DNA of 64,000 bases from Oscillibacter sp. 1-3 (GTDB lineage Bacteria > Bacillota > Clostridia > Oscillospirales > Oscillospiraceae): positions 985,033-1,049,032 of the forward strand of contig NZ_KE159703.1 of NCBI RefSeq assembly GCF_000403435.2, read 5' to 3'. Under the pieces are notes generated by a model. It made no database searches. It was given only the letters and a program-made list of their open reading frames with translations, and had not been told where the DNA came from. Position numbers and translations under genes: made by a program. Within the stretch, counting starts at the first letter, position 1. Every line of letters begins with the position of its first letter. This document shows, one piece after another, positions 62,776 to 64,000 of this stretch.

Positions 62776-63189
62776 TCAGATCTCAATCTTCTCCTCCAGC
62801 TGATAAAACGTGAAAGTCCCCGTGCCCAGCAGATTGCCGTTCTGGTCCGTGACCCGCACGTCGTAGACGCAGATGGTCTTACCGGCCTTCACCTCCGAAG
62901 CCTCGGCGGTGACGACATCCCCCGCCGCAGCGCTGCGGAAAAAGTTGTAGTTGGCGCTCATGGTCACTGCCGCGTAGCCCCTGGATACCATGGCGGAGCC
63001 GGCGGCGGAGTCCGCCATGGTGAAATATACCCCGCCGTGGGCCCGGTTCAGGGGGTTCAGGTCGTCCTCCTCAATGGTCTTTACAACCCGGGCGGAGCCG
63101 GGGGAGATGGACTCCACCACGATGCCCAGCTTGCGGGCGAAACGGTTGCGCTTGTTGCGGTACTCTACGATCTTCTCAAAATCCAACAC
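62776..63189 (-). CDS. PaaI-family hotdog thioesterase
   Basis: A 137-residue acyl-CoA thioesterase of the hotdog fold. The active-site helix and loop are LNRAHGGVYFTMADSAAGSA; strands follow (AVTMSANYNFFRSAAAGDVV, TICVYDVRVTDQNGNLLGTG). GTG 63189 with AGGAGGCAGCCTGCA upstream is preferred to the longer open frame from 63285. Substrate unknown; relatives act on aromatic or short acyl-CoAs. Confidence 0.85.
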   Translation of the reverse strand: MLDFEKIVEYRNKRNRFARKLGIVVESISPGSARVVKTIEEDDLNPLNRAHGGVYFTMADSAAGSAMVSRGYAAVTMSANYNFFRSAAAGDVVTAEASEVKAGKTICVYDVRVTDQNGNLLGTGTFTFYQLEEKIEI

Positions 63190-63303
63190 TGCAGGCTGCC
63201 TCCTTTTCCGCCTATTGTAGCACAACAGGGAGAGCGGTGTAAAGGTCCGCCCCCCTGAAAAGCGCCCAACCGGGCATTTTATCATCCGCGATTTTGGCGC
63301 TGC

Positions 63304-63367
63304 GGCTCTGTCCCCGCCCGTTTTCCCGAAACCGCCGGGTTTCCGGCGGACAGGCCGGGACAGAGCC
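63304..63367. promoter_or_regulatory. Nested hairpin in the region before the sigma gene
   Basis: Outer stem GGCTCTGTCCC (63304-63314) with GGGACAGAGCC (63357-63367); inner stem CCGCCGG (63332-63338) with CCGGCGG (63343-63349) and GTTT loop. No T run. It may be a structured leader or a terminator; the rest of 63190-63518 shows no gene. Confidence 0.5.
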
Positions 63368-63518
63368 CGCCCCCCTCCCGCCGGATTGGGGCGTTATATG
63401 ACATTTTTCAAACAGCGCCCGGCAAGGTCAAAATTACAAATCCGGGAGAACCTTTCCCAGCCGTTTCTGACTTGATGGGTGAAAGGCCTTTGATACTGTC
63501 TGAGAGGAGATGATCGGA

Positions 63519-64000
63519 ATGGACGACAGCCGCATCGTGGAGTTGTACTGGCGGCGCAGCGGCGACGCCATCGCGGAGACCAGCCGGAAGTACGGCGGGT
63601 ACTGCTACGCCATCGTCTACAACCTGCTCTCCAGCGCCCGGGACGCGGAGGAGTGCGTCAACGATACCTGGCTGGGGGCGTGGAATTCCATGCCGGACAA
63701 CCGGCCCCAATACCTGGCCCCCTTCCTGGGGAAGATCGCCCGGAGTCTTGCCTTCAACCGCTTCCGCGCGGGCCGCGCCGAGAAGCGGGGCGGGGGAGAG
63801 CTGCCGCTGGTGCTGGAGGAGCTGGGGGACTGCGTTCCCGCCGCCCCCAGCGCCGCCCAGGCGGTGGAGGACGGGGAGCTGGAGGCGGAGATTGGCCGCT
63901 TTCTCCACACCCTGCCGCCCCGGGACTGCGGCATATTTCTGCGCCGGTACTGGTACGGCGAGTCCCTGGCGGAGATCGCCAAGCGCTATTGTCTGAAGCT
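63519..64000 (+). CDS. ECF-type RNA polymerase sigma factor, partial
   Basis: ATG 63519 with GAGAGGAGATGATCGGA upstream; the gene runs off the right edge after 160 codons. Region 2 has AETSRKYGGYCYAIVYNLLS and AEECVNDTWLGAWNSMPDNR; region 4 begins at HTLPPRDCGIFLRRYWYGES. It is a second ECF sigma factor, of a different subtype from the one at 27744. A DUF4367-type partner might follow outside the window. Confidence 0.88.
   Translation, partial: MDDSRIVELYWRRSGDAIAETSRKYGGYCYAIVYNLLSSARDAEECVNDTWLGAWNSMPDNRPQYLAPFLGKIARSLAFNRFRAGRAEKRGGGELPLVLEELGDCVPAAPSAAQAVEDGELEAEIGRFLHTLPPRDCGIFLRRYWYGESLAEIAKRYCLK

Overview
The window looks like chromosome from a GC-rich member of the Firmicutes, class Clostridia, probably the Oscillospiraceae (Flavonifractor / Oscillibacter / Lawsonibacter-like). 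Reasons: strong AGGAGG-type ribosome sites with frequent GTG and TTG starts, a stand-alone AICAR transformylase, a B. subtilis-type PurF with Fe-S cysteines, UPF0210 with its ACT partner, DUF1385, Cdd1-like and 2-hydroxyacyl-CoA dehydratase activase families, and many ECF-sigma/DUF4367 genes. This placement rests on family knowledge, not a database search.

Layout. 1-7410 (minus): a purine operon, gntR-like regulator, purE, purC, purF, purM, purN, a SUKH gene, purH (AICAR transformylase only), then an Imm1-like gene running off the left edge. 7673-18176 (plus): ddl, murF, an ABC-F ATPase, a YdcF-like protein, a flavodoxin, prfA, a small membrane protein, a Sua5-CoaE fusion and an M18 aminopeptidase. 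18233-19701 (minus): a secreted DUF4097-like protein split by a frameshift. 19962-24937 (plus): aspartate-family block (pheB-like ACT protein, hom, lysC) and the ACT/UPF0210 pair. 25115-28277 (minus): an ECF sigma factor with a DUF4367 partner broken by an in-frame TGA, an intact secreted DUF4367 protein and a remnant of a third. 28677-35767 (plus): envelope-modification cluster (MBOAT acyltransferase, AlgJ/AlgX-like protein, SLH-transglutaminase protein, lipoprotein, VanX-like dipeptidase). 36076-40392: lipoprotein and two-component system interrupted by a small mobile cassette. 40465-46911: DUF1385, prmC, recA-recX, rimO, Cdd1-like, pgsA. 46962-52180: queH (minus) and the activase / dehydratase pair. 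52252-57263: XRE regulator, a TGA-interrupted membrane-anchored protein, cutC, D-aminoacylase, Na+ symporter. 57264-62722: accessory region with gene remnants, a LytTR/GHKL two-component system, two related proteins of unknown function, a broken malY/patB and a transposase scrap. 62776-64000: thioesterase and a partial ECF sigma factor.

The most striking structure is at 38195-38955: an AT-rich 761-bp cassette with 24-bp terminal inverted repeats (21/24 matching) and a 10-bp target duplication, carrying its own promoter and one immunity-like gene but no transposase. It landed directly after the start codon of a histidine kinase gene. The total insertion length keeps frame, and the cargo stop overlaps a new in-frame ATG (ATGA), so the kinase may now be translated as an N-terminally extended protein coupled to the cargo. 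Other notable points: PurF lacks the catalytic N-terminal cysteine, immunity-family genes sit inside the purine operon, t6A and CoA synthesis are fused in one protein, three ORFs each carry a single in-frame TGA, and rimO contains an abrupt AT-rich patch. No tRNA, rRNA or CRISPR array was seen.
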